Source: Chryseotalea sp. WA131a
GTDB taxonomy: Bacteria; Bacteroidota; Bacteroidia; Cytophagales; Cyclobacteriaceae
Direction: 5' to 3'
Assembly: GCA_025370075.1 (NCBI GenBank)
Contig: CP073016.1
Location: 4,030,001-4,094,000, forward strand
DNA: 64,000 nt
In this document: one piece after another, positions 18,044 through 26,580 of the stretch
Layout: every line of letters begins with the position of its first letter
Numbering within the stretch: position 1 is the stretch's first letter
The notes under the pieces: generated by a model
What the model was told of the DNA's origin: nothing
The model's input: the letters and a program-made list of their open reading frames with translations, nothing else
The model's database searches: none
Made by a program: the position numbers and the translations under genes

Positions 18044-18092
18044 GATCCTAGATTCTGGATACTGGATGTCGGATTTAGTTCCAGCATCTAGC
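18044..18092. repeat. Heptamer tandem repeat array between gcvH and lipA
   Basis: Seven consecutive 7-base units fill this gap: GATCCTA, GATTCTG, GATACTG, GATGTCG, GATTTAG, TTCCAGC and ATCTAGC. The first five all begin with GAT. It is an imperfect short tandem repeat with 7-base periodicity, only a few bases upstream of the lipA start codon on the minus strand. Confidence 0.65.
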
Positions 18093-18108
18093 ATTAAATA
18101 CCAACAGA

Positions 18109-18489
18109 TTACTTGCCTATAAGTTCCTTGTATTGTGTGGCGTTCAACAAAGCAGTTACTTCGGCTACATCTTTGATTTCGATTTTTACCATCCATCCAT
18201 CGCCATACGGATCGCTGTTTACTTTTTCAGGCGCGGTATCCAATGATTTGTTGAACTCAATCACCTTGCCGGCTATTGGCATAAACAAATCAGAAACCGT
18301 CTTCACCGCTTCCACGGTTCCAAACACATCGTGCTGCCCCACTTCTTGTCCAACCGTATTGATGTCTATATAAACAATGTCGCCCAGTTCGCTTTGCGCG
18401 AAATCAGTGATGCCAATGGTGGCTACATTGCCTTCAACTTTTATCCATTCGTGGTCTTTCGTGTATTTGAGTGAATCGGGTATCTTCAT
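18109..18489 (-). CDS. gcvH: Glycine cleavage system H protein
   Basis: The 126-residue product carries the lipoyl arm of the glycine cleavage system, shuttling the aminomethyl group between the P, T and L proteins. The lipoyl-lysine is K63 in FGTVEAVKTVSDL. The opening IPDSLKYTKDHEWI and the late NSDPYGDGWMVKIE motifs are canonical and the length is standard. It lies between sprA and lipA on the same strand. The P and T protein genes are not in the window. Confidence 0.97.
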   Translation of the reverse strand: MKIPDSLKYTKDHEWIKVEGNVATIGITDFAQSELGDIVYIDINTVGQEVGQHDVFGTVEAVKTVSDLFMPIAGKVIEFNKSLDTAPEKVNSDPYGDGWMVKIEIKDVAEVTALLNATQYKELIGK

Positions 18490-18604
18490 GGGGTAACGGT
18501 TAATTGAGCGTCAAAAATACTAACAAAGTTTACATTCAGCAATTAAAAGACACAACCAAGGTGAACACCATTTTTCCTTTTATAAGGAATATCCACCGAG
18601 CCTT

Positions 18605-21600
18605 TTATAGGTTGAACACCAACTTAAAGCCTACGCGGGTATTGCTGCGCGGAAAGGAACTGGTCACGAGTGGTTCGTTAGTACTGTGTTCCGCATAGGC
18701 TTGTAAGGAGAGCTGTTTATTTATTTGATAGCGAATATTAGGTCTCAATTGAAAATTTATATTTCCATTGGTAACCGTGGCCACATCATCTAGTCTGCGT
18801 TGAATGGTTTGGGTATTGCTCAGTGAAATGTTCAACAAAAATGTGACATCATTTTTTAGTGTAATGATTCGGCCTTGATCTTTGAAGGGCAGTTTCATAT
18901 TGTTTTTGGTAAAGCCCATTTCAAACGACCAATCTTTTCCCAACTGCTCCGTCACTTGAGCATTGGAAACGCTTAACGAAATGTCGCGCTTGGTTTTGTA
19001 CTCAAAACGCAAACTGATTTTGCTTTTGGTGCGTGCGTTAATGCCGATGAGTGGGGCAAATGTTTCGCTGATCATCACTTGGTTTATGACATACACCGGA
19101 ATATAAAGATTACCGCTACTTGTTTGTCCTGCAAAATTGTCACCTGTATTATAATCGGTAATGCTCGAACTCAAATTTACATTTACATCGGTTTGGGGAT
19201 TTCCCTGACTATACCGCATTGAATTGGTATAATTTACTACGGAGTAACTAGACGTGTAGGCATGATTGATGGTCACCGATTGAAATAGATCTTTCAGCCC
19301 ACCAAGGCGTGCGAGGCCTGTGTAATCGATTCTCCAATTGGGCAATGGTATGCGGGGGAATGGAGACAAGCTGGTGCCATCCACTGAGGTGCCCGAGTAG
19401 GCGGCTATGAAAGCAGGTATCAGCACATCTTGCGATCGTGAATCATACTCTTTGCCACCGGTTACCAATTTAAAACGATCTGCCATTTTTGTTAAGTTCG
19501 ATTTAAACTGTTCAAAAACATCTGACACTAGACTTGAGTTGTTTGCAAAGGCCGTGTTGATACTTAAAAAGGAGATGCGATAGCTACCCGAGCGGCTAGG
19601 GCTTAGCCCAATGTAGCGTCCACTATCTGTACTGAACCTATAAATCTCTTGAAAGCTTGAATTAGAAGTTCTGCGCGCATCCAGTTGAATTTTCAAATCA
19701 TTGAATGGTTCTAAGTTTGCGCGCAAGGTGATTTCTTCATTTTGATTTTGGCTAAAGAGGTTTGTTAACTTCGAATTTTGAGTTAGCCAACCGTTTCTCG
19801 CTGCTTTGGCCGCAAAGTTAGGATCCTGCTCGCCTAAAATAAATCCCCACCCGGGCGAGTTCCAATTTTGATCCATGCCCAATAGTTTTGGTGTTTGCGT
19901 AAAACCTGGAAGAATAGACCCTTCATTTAATTGATACGTTCCATTAATACTTCGCACGGACATTAACAACCGCGAAATGAATTTTAAGCCTTTCAAGTCA
20001 GGAGGCCTACGAACCGTGTCGGGCTTAGCGGGTTTGTTTTTATCTGGCGGAGCGGTAGGTCGAGGCGGAGTATTAATATTTTTTAAGAAACCAATTTTGT
20101 TGTACAGTTTCACCATATCAATTTTGCCCGTAAAATTTTGTACGCGTGTATTTTGAATGATGTTGCCCAATTTCAAACTATCAATTTTTTCTAACGGCCC
20201 TGCTCTAAAATTATACCCTGTATTGTAGCGGTATTCGCCACCAAGAAAATTAGTGGCTGAGATTTTTTCGAATGGTAGGGTATAGTTGGCAGTAATATTT
20301 TGATCAAAGTTTTTGATGCGCCCAAGTCTCTTCAAGTTGTTGACAATCGAGTCGCGCTTCTCCGGGGTGTCAATCGCACCGTTGGGTTCGTCTATGATCG
20401 CGTTAACGGTGGCATTGTAATCCAGCGAAAGCGATTTGGTAAGGCTCCACCGTGCATTGTAAAATCGATTGAACACAAAAAACTTTTGGTAGTTGGGTTG
20501 ATTGAGTGGTTGGTTTGGGTCGCGAATCGAATTTCGATAGGTCATTTCATTGTACGAGCGATCTAATTCCCAACGAACGGATAGCTGCGTTGGCATGGGA
20601 TTGAAGTTGAAGTCTTTGATGAACTGCAAACTCTTGGGAAGCTTTAGTTCCTTAAGTGGCTCAAACCCTTTAAACTTAGGGCTGTATTGCCATGCTACTG
20701 CGCCTTTTACATTGCTGCGAATATTGGTGAGCAAACTAAAATTGGTTTGCGTTTGCTCGCTGTAGGCATAACTAAAGGCAAAATTTTCAAAATCATAAAT
20801 GTGCTGTTTGGCATCTTTGTTCACTTTTACCTTACGCACGTTGGTGAAATTTAAACTTCTTCTGAAGGTGCGGTCTTGAATCAGCCGTGTATAGTCATCT
20901 CGCTCTCGCTCTGTGTTAAATGATTTGAGAGCCGCGGCAAGGCGAACATCAGGGTTGGCCGGATCAAAGTTGGGACTGATGACATTGCTTTCGTAGCTGA
21001 AGAACATCGGGATCTTCAAACCCGCTTTGGGCGGAAGCAATTTATCTACGTTGATGCTTCCCGAGATATCAAAGATGTTGGTCTCACCTCGGGCACGCTC
21101 GGCAATTTTGGATTGCACGCCCCCGTAGCCAAAGCCAATGTACCGATAGGAGCCGGTAATATTCCCTAAATCTGCCAGCTTTGCATTTACCACAATGTTA
21201 CCAGCCCACCCTGCGGTTTGGTCAAACTCGGTTAGGCGCAATTCATTGGCCCACATGCAAACCGTGTAGGGTTTAGTGTCATCGCTTCGAGGATTGCGGA
21301 TACCAATCATTATCAATCGTACTTGAGCCAAATCGGGTCGGCCCACAATGCTGATGCCATGCTTGCCCACAAATTTTGGTGCGCCCCTGGGGTATTGACC
21401 TGCCAAGTCAAAGCCTTCGCGGTCGCGTTGCACCTTTAAGGCATAGAGTTCATTCAAGTCCAAATCAATTTGATTTTGATCGGGCCACACATCTTCAGGT
21501 CTTCGTGTATCGGGCGCGGTGATTTTTAAAGGCAACTCAATCTCGTAGTAGTTTTTGTCAAAATCGGTACCCAAACGCAGAAAAGCCCGCAGTTGATTAT

Positions 21601-24600
21601 CAGGGATCGTTTGAGAGTTTCCGCTGTGCGCACTAATAAACATTTTGATGCGCCCATAATTGAAAAAATCAAGTTGCACATTTTTGTACACAGCTCGTGC
21701 ATCGCCATCGGGCAAACCATTTACACAAAGTTGCACCGACTGTTCATTTAATCTTCGCTGTTGCACTGAAGTCACATCACGATCTCGCCTTAGCGGCTCA
21801 ACATAACCGGGTTTTTGTTCGCTTTCTTGTCCGTTGTCTTCAATGTTTACTGCCGATACGGTAAACTTTTCTAGTTCTTGTTCGGGCACTTTGGCCAATC
21901 CCGGGCTCTCTAAATTTTCGGTGTAGCGTCTCCAGCGATTGCCCACCAACCTAAAATTGGCCAAACGCATCACCACAGGTTCTTGAAAATCGGTTAAAAT
22001 CATGCGCACATAGCGAATAGATTTAAAGCCATTGATATCGCCCACCTTGGTATCGAAATTGCGAACTGGTATGCGGAATTGGTACCAAGTTACTTCACCT
22101 CCAAAGGCCTCTGGTTTTATTTTATCAACAATGTATTTTGAACTAATCTGTGTTTGACTAGGATCTGGCTTTAGATCCATCTCATACGAATAATATTCTT
22201 CCAGATCGCTGAGTGTATTATCTTGATTTAAGTCTTCGTTATCAGGCAAGGGGCTGCCTGATTGCGCAAACGATTGGCCTGCCGTAACTATGGGTGAGTT
22301 GTTTTCCAATCCATTGATGTTTTTGTAACGCTCTAAGATTTTTGCATCTCGCGCATCATATTCTTCCCCTAAAAAATATTTGAAGTCGTCTGATGAAGGG
22401 TCGTTGGGGTCTAAGTTTGGTATGTTGCTAAAGAATTGTCTTTCGGTTTCATTTTTTAAACCATCGGCCCCCACATCTTGATTCGCCCGCGAAGCAGGGT
22501 CACTGTCAAACGCATTGTTAACAAACTGCTGACTGGTGACACGGCCAAAAGGAGTTTCTTGCACACCTGTTAGCGAACCGTCTTTCGACAATCCATTCTC
22601 AAAACCATGCTTGCCATCGCGCACTAAGTCTTCGGATATACTGCCCAAATGAAAAATCAATTTACCTCCATTAATGTTTGGCTTTTCATCCCCATTCCCT
22701 GCTTTTACAATTCCATTCGTTCCTTGTATAAAGGGGTTCATCATCCAAAACTCCACGTACTCCACGTTGGCCTTATCAAAATCTACTTCGTTGCGAATGG
22801 CGGTAGTAATGCCGCCCCAATTTTTCCGTACGTTAATGGGATCGGTTTGAAAATTTGAATTGTAATTATAGGGGCCCCGCTCATTCGGAAAATAAGCCAC
22901 ATCAAAAATGGGTTCATAAAAATTTCCAACAAAGGCATCGCGAAACGGAAAAATTTCTTGCGGCAATACGGGCCGTGTGTAGTGATTATCTAAATCTGGT
23001 TTGTTAATGTTGCTCGGTTTGAAACTTCCCCCTTCTCGATAAAACAAATTATCTACTTGGTACCAGGCTAACTTAGCACGCAGGTCACCTGCCCGGATAT
23101 TATTCAAACTTCCGTTTGTTATTGGATCAAATTGAAAATCGCGTGAAGGTACCGCGGCCAACTTCCACCCTTGTGGCGCCAGCAAACTATACGGTGTAAT
23201 GGTGTTTTCGAAGTCGTCAATAAAAGATGTTCCTTCCCCATCAATGATGTTTGAAGTGCCGGGCAATAACTGCGCAAACTCGGCATTCACCGTTACTGTA
23301 GATTTTTCTTTTGTTTGTAAAAACGGCAAGGCATCCACCATTTTGGTAAGGATGCGCGAATCTTTGCGCATGTTAAAGTCTAACCCGTATTGAATGTTTC
23401 GCGCAGGTTCGGAGCCAATCAGGTTGCGCGTTATCAACGGGCGCTCGTTGTAGTATAAAAAAGTACCGCCTAAATTTATATCATCGCTTAATTTATAATC
23501 GAAACGTGTGCCCAGCAACGATCGCGTTTGAAATGCAAAGGGATCTTGTTGCTCATAGGTAATTTCAATATCTTTTCCGGAACTCAAATATCCTTCGTTA
23601 AGGATGGTCACTTTTCCAAACGTATAGTCAATCGAGTAATCCACCCCTTCGCGCAAAGGCGTGCCACCCGCAAAAACTTTTACAGAACCTTGTGAGATGT
23701 TAAAACCCTGAATGACAATTTCTTTTCCAGCACCGGCTCGGAAAGATCCGGTGATAAAAAATTTATTTTTAGTGGCTACCAATTCTGCTTCAGCCTTGGT
23801 GGTATTGTAAAGGGTGTCGTAGAGATATTTGTTTACAAGAGTGGATTCTAACACATCATTGTTTTCTTGCTTAAATAAATTGCGAAGTGGATTATTGAAA
23901 GGTTGCAGAAAAGGAAAAATAATCAACCCATTGGTAGGGTTCACGGTTATGCCTTCCACAAAATCAAAATTGCCATCGGGCTGCGGATCGTTGTAGGGGT
24001 TCAACCGATCTAGCCCCAACACCTGTATGAGCTGTCGATTTCTAGAGACAACCCCATCTTGAATTTGTGGGTTATCGATACCTGTTCTATCATCGCGGTA
24101 GATCACACGCAGTTGAAATCCATCGCGTGTTAATTGCGACACATTTAAGCTGTAAATGTTTTTCATCATCAACTGCCACGTTGGTAAAATTCTACCTGCG
24201 TTGTCTTTCACAGCAATTTTGCGTGGGCGCAACATTTTTAGATAGATGACCTCTTTGGGATCTTTATTTGAATAATCTTCGGTTAATTCGCCCACCTTGT
24301 ACACTTGCCCTAGATAGGTATATTCAAACGCTACGGCCAGTGCCTCGTCATTTTGCAGTTTCCGTTGCAAGGTGATATAACCTAACTGATTGTGGAAAGT
24401 AAACTCTGAAGCAGAAAGCTTGCGGGCACTTGTAATTTTTTCAAAGTCGGTGCCGTTGGCTAAATTAAAGTCAGCCCCTGTTAATATACCGTTGATGTTA
24501 TCTGACACGGCCGAAATGGGCTTTAGTTTATCGAATAAATTATTGGCTGCATTACTAGCCGGTAAAGGCGAACTGCCACCATTGGAGGCAAATACATCTT

Positions 24601-25762
24601 TCCGGTAGATCTTGTCAGATTCACCTGCATCCATAAAGGCAACAATGTCACGATTGGTTTGAGTGTCCACTTGCCGATTGATGGTATAGACTTCAATGCG
24701 TGTAATATTTATGCCCGAAGTAATCTGGGGCAGCGTGCTTAGCCAGCCTTCAAAATTATCACGAAAGAACTGTGCTAAAAAAAAGTGACGGTTTTCATCG
24801 TAGGCAGATCCCACAATTTCGAACGGTCTTCCTTGTGTGGTGCCACTGGCATTGCCTGGAACTTTAATGGACGATTGCTTGCCGCGCTGCGTGCTGGCAA
24901 TGGCGGTAACTGTCATCTTACCAAACTGCATTTGCGCTTTAATGCCAAAAAGATTTTGTGCCCCGCGTATCAGGCTATTGTTCAGGGGCAAACTCACGTT
25001 ACCGATTTCCAGTTTTTTCAACAGGTCTTCTTTAAAACCTGTGTACTCCACCTTCATGTTGTTTTGAAAATCGAATGAGTTGTTGTTGTCAAAGTTGGTG
25101 ATCACTTTTAATTTTTCGCCCACCTTACCTTGCACTTGCATACTGATTTGCTGATCGAACTCAAACCCTCCGTTGGTTTGCTGCCGGATGGGTATGCTGG
25201 GGTTTTGGGTCTTTTGAAATTGTGCGCCAAGATCAAGCGTTACAAATCCTTTTGGAACCAGTTCCACGTAGCTCCCACCAAAAATGCGATCGAGGATGGG
25301 GCTCACATAAAGCTTCGGCAAAAGATTTCGACCGCTCACGGCACTTTCTCCATCTAGCGCTAAACTTTTGGTTTGCCAATATTGCCTTCTGAACTGCGCA
25401 TCTTGCTGCTGGCTAAATTCCCGAAAGGACATGGAGGAGGCAGGCCGGAAATTCAATTTGCCGATGCGCTCACGAATGTTGTAATGAAACCCCGTGTCGA
25501 TTTGCAAATCGGTGCCAAACGATTTTGGATTTTTAAGAAAGAGTGGCGATTGTGTAGAGTAATTTGAGAAGGGGTCGCCATACCGATCGGGCGGACGAAA
25601 GCTAGGATAGTAAGGATTGATGACTTTATAGCGGGCCGAATCGGCTGGTTTGGTTTTGGTGCTATCCTTCTGTTGACTGTAAGATACAGACAATCCTGCA
25701 CCCAGTAGCAGGCAAATAGTCAGCCCAAGGCCGATTGGTATCTTCCGTGTAATTACAATCAA
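18605..25762 (-). CDS. sprA: SprA, outer-membrane translocon protein of the type IX secretion system / gliding motility
   Basis: SprA forms the giant 36-strand outer-membrane beta-barrel through which T9SS cargo, including gliding adhesins, leaves the cell. The product is 2,385 residues, in the family range. It has a signal peptide (IGLGLTICLLLGAGLSVSYS), the N-terminal YYPSFRPPDRYGDPFS segment, repeated SprA-family barrel blocks, and a C-terminal barrel strand ending RVGFKLVFNL. Family phrases such as NLFGIKAQMQFGKMTVTAI, YTFGKVTILNEGYL and VRMILTDFQEPVVMRL are present. It follows ruvA after only six bases, so the two are probably co-transcribed, with gcvH and lipA further downstream. The frame is intact with no sign of decay. 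Confidence 0.97.
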   Translation of the reverse strand: MIVITRKIPIGLGLTICLLLGAGLSVSYSQQKDSTKTKPADSARYKVINPYYPSFRPPDRYGDPFSNYSTQSPLFLKNPKSFGTDLQIDTGFHYNIRERIGKLNFRPASSMSFREFSQQQDAQFRRQYWQTKSLALDGESAVSGRNLLPKLYVSPILDRIFGGSYVELVPKGFVTLDLGAQFQKTQNPSIPIRQQTNGGFEFDQQISMQVQGKVGEKLKVITNFDNNNSFDFQNNMKVEYTGFKEDLLKKLEIGNVSLPLNNSLIRGAQNLFGIKAQMQFGKMTVTAIASTQRGKQSSIKVPGNASGTTQGRPFEIVGSAYDENRHFFLAQFFRDNFEGWLSTLPQITSGINITRIEVYTINRQVDTQTNRDIVAFMDAGESDKIYRKDVFASNGGSSPLPASNAANNLFDKLKPISAVSDNINGILTGADFNLANGTDFEKITSARKLSASEFTFHNQLGYITLQRKLQNDEALAVAFEYTYLGQVYKVGELTEDYSNKDPKEVIYLKMLRPRKIAVKDNAGRILPTWQLMMKNIYSLNVSQLTRDGFQLRVIYRDDRTGIDNPQIQDGVVSRNRQLIQVLGLDRLNPYNDPQPDGNFDFVEGITVNPTNGLIIFPFLQPFNNPLRNLFKQENNDVLESTLVNKYLYDTLYNTTKAEAELVATKNKFFITGSFRAGAGKEIVIQGFNISQGSVKVFAGGTPLREGVDYSIDYTFGKVTILNEGYLSSGKDIEITYEQQDPFAFQTRSLLGTRFDYKLSDDINLGGTFLYYNERPLITRNLIGSEPARNIQYGLDFNMRKDSRILTKMVDALPFLQTKEKSTVTVNAEFAQLLPGTSNIIDGEGTSFIDDFENTITPYSLLAPQGWKLAAVPSRDFQFDPITNGSLNNIRAGDLRAKLAWYQVDNLFYREGGSFKPSNINKPDLDNHYTRPVLPQEIFPFRDAFVGNFYEPIFDVAYFPNERGPYNYNSNFQTDPINVRKNWGGITTAIRNEVDFDKANVEYVEFWMMNPFIQGTNGIVKAGNGDEKPNINGGKLIFHLGSISEDLVRDGKHGFENGLSKDGSLTGVQETPFGRVTSQQFVNNAFDSDPASRANQDVGADGLKNETERQFFSNIPNLDPNDPSSDDFKYFLGEEYDARDAKILERYKNINGLENNSPIVTAGQSFAQSGSPLPDNEDLNQDNTLSDLEEYYSYEMDLKPDPSQTQISSKYIVDKIKPEAFGGEVTWYQFRIPVRNFDTKVGDINGFKSIRYVRMILTDFQEPVVMRLANFRLVGNRWRRYTENLESPGLAKVPEQELEKFTVSAVNIEDNGQESEQKPGYVEPLRRDRDVTSVQQRRLNEQSVQLCVNGLPDGDARAVYKNVQLDFFNYGRIKMFISAHSGNSQTIPDNQLRAFLRLGTDFDKNYYEIELPLKITAPDTRRPEDVWPDQNQIDLDLNELYALKVQRDREGFDLAGQYPRGAPKFVGKHGISIVGRPDLAQVRLIMIGIRNPRSDDTKPYTVCMWANELRLTEFDQTAGWAGNIVVNAKLADLGNITGSYRYIGFGYGGVQSKIAERARGETNIFDISGSINVDKLLPPKAGLKIPMFFSYESNVISPNFDPANPDVRLAAALKSFNTERERDDYTRLIQDRTFRRSLNFTNVRKVKVNKDAKQHIYDFENFAFSYAYSEQTQTNFSLLTNIRSNVKGAVAWQYSPKFKGFEPLKELKLPKSLQFIKDFNFNPMPTQLSVRWELDRSYNEMTYRNSIRDPNQPLNQPNYQKFFVFNRFYNARWSLTKSLSLDYNATVNAIIDEPNGAIDTPEKRDSIVNNLKRLGRIKNFDQNITANYTLPFEKISATNFLGGEYRYNTGYNFRAGPLEKIDSLKLGNIIQNTRVQNFTGKIDMVKLYNKIGFLKNINTPPRPTAPPDKNKPAKPDTVRRPPDLKGLKFISRLLMSVRSINGTYQLNEGSILPGFTQTPKLLGMDQNWNSPGWGFILGEQDPNFAAKAARNGWLTQNSKLTNLFSQNQNEEITLRANLEPFNDLKIQLDARRTSNSSFQEIYRFSTDSGRYIGLSPSRSGSYRISFLSINTAFANNSSLVSDVFEQFKSNLTKMADRFKLVTGGKEYDSRSQDVLIPAFIAAYSGTSVDGTSLSPFPRIPLPNWRIDYTGLARLGGLKDLFQSVTINHAYTSSYSVVNYTNSMRYSQGNPQTDVNVNLSSSITDYNTGDNFAGQTSSGNLYIPVYVINQVMISETFAPLIGINARTKSKISLRFEYKTKRDISLSVSNAQVTEQLGKDWSFEMGFTKNNMKLPFKDQGRIITLKNDVTFLLNISLSNTQTIQRRLDDVATVTNGNINFQLRPNIRYQINKQLSLQAYAEHSTNEPLVTSSFPRSNTRVGFKLVFNL

Positions 25763-25768
25763 AACTGT

Positions 25769-26356
25769 TTAGGCGTTTTTTAATGCTTGCTTTACAAGCT
25801 CCTCCAAACTAATGGTATTTCCAACCCTTTTTAGCACAGTATCCACACTCTTTTCCGCAGCAGGTTTGGCAATCCCTAAGGTAATCAAGGCAGATAACGC
25901 CTCGTGCCGCACCGTATTGCGTACCATACCTGTATTTGAGAGAGTTTCTTCCCCTTCTTTCTTCATTTTATCGCGCAGTTCCAATATCAATCGCTGGGCG
26001 GTTTTGCCACCAATTCCTTTTACCGATTGCAGGGCGGCTGCATCTTCGCGCACAATGGCTTGTCGCAATTCTTCGGGTGGTAAATAGGATAACACCACCA
26101 AAGCTGTGCTGGGGCCCACTCCGTTCACCGAAATAAGGTGACCAAACATGTGCTTCTCGGCTTCGGTGGCAAATCCGAACAGCACGTGGGCATCTTCGCG
26201 CACGTGAAAGTGGGTGGAGAGCCGTATGTCTTCTTTGTCTTTGATCTCCGCAAAGGTGTTGAGCGAAATTTGTACATGGTAGCCAATGCCATTTACCTCT
26301 ACAATGGCGTAGGATGGAGCCTTGTGAACGAGTTTACCTTTTATGTAAGCAATCAT
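25769..26356 (-). CDS. ruvA: Holliday junction DNA helicase RuvA
   Basis: RuvA binds Holliday junctions as a tetramer and loads the RuvB motor for branch migration. The 195-residue product has the three usual parts: the N-terminal OB fold (MIAYIKGKLVHKAPSYAIVE), the tandem helix-hairpin-helix region (LISVNGVGPSTALVVL and LQSVKGIGGKTAQRLILELR), and the small C-terminal RuvB-binding domain (ALITLGIAKPAAEKSVDTVL). It is the first gene of a tight pair with sprA, a linkage I believe is recurrent in Bacteroidota. Upstream lies the octamer repeat block. Confidence 0.97.
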   Translation of the reverse strand: MIAYIKGKLVHKAPSYAIVEVNGIGYHVQISLNTFAEIKDKEDIRLSTHFHVREDAHVLFGFATEAEKHMFGHLISVNGVGPSTALVVLSYLPPEELRQAIVREDAAALQSVKGIGGKTAQRLILELRDKMKKEGEETLSNTGMVRNTVRHEALSALITLGIAKPAAEKSVDTVLKRVGNTISLEELVKQALKNA

Positions 26357-26387
26357 GCTATTTGTAAACCAGAAAATTACTCAAATT

Positions 26388-26580
26388 AATTTGAAAACAA
26401 CTCAATTTGAAAATGGATCAATTTGAAAATTTGAAAATGAGACTCAATGTAATTGTGAAACGCAGCGTTTAACAAGTGATCAATTTTTCACGGTCTTGTG
26501 CGAACGAAGTTTAACTTGAAAATGAGGGCCAATCCTATTGGTCAAGGTCGTCATTTTCAAATTGATTCATCTTCAAATTA
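26388..26580. repeat. Octamer repeat block with inverted arms between maeB and ruvA
   Basis: Two 16-base units (AATTTGAAAACAACTC at 26388-26403 and AATTTGAAAATGGATC at 26404-26419) are followed by AATTTGAA twice in tandem (26420-26435). The right edge carries inverted forms (GTCATTTTCAAATTG at 26550-26564, TCTTCAAATTA to 26580) and covers the maeB stop codon. The arms match those at 7642-7805, but the centre differs. Confidence 0.75.

Noticed and set aside
18044..18092. CRISPR array
   Set aside because: The repeat unit is seven bases without spacers, and no cas gene is in the window.
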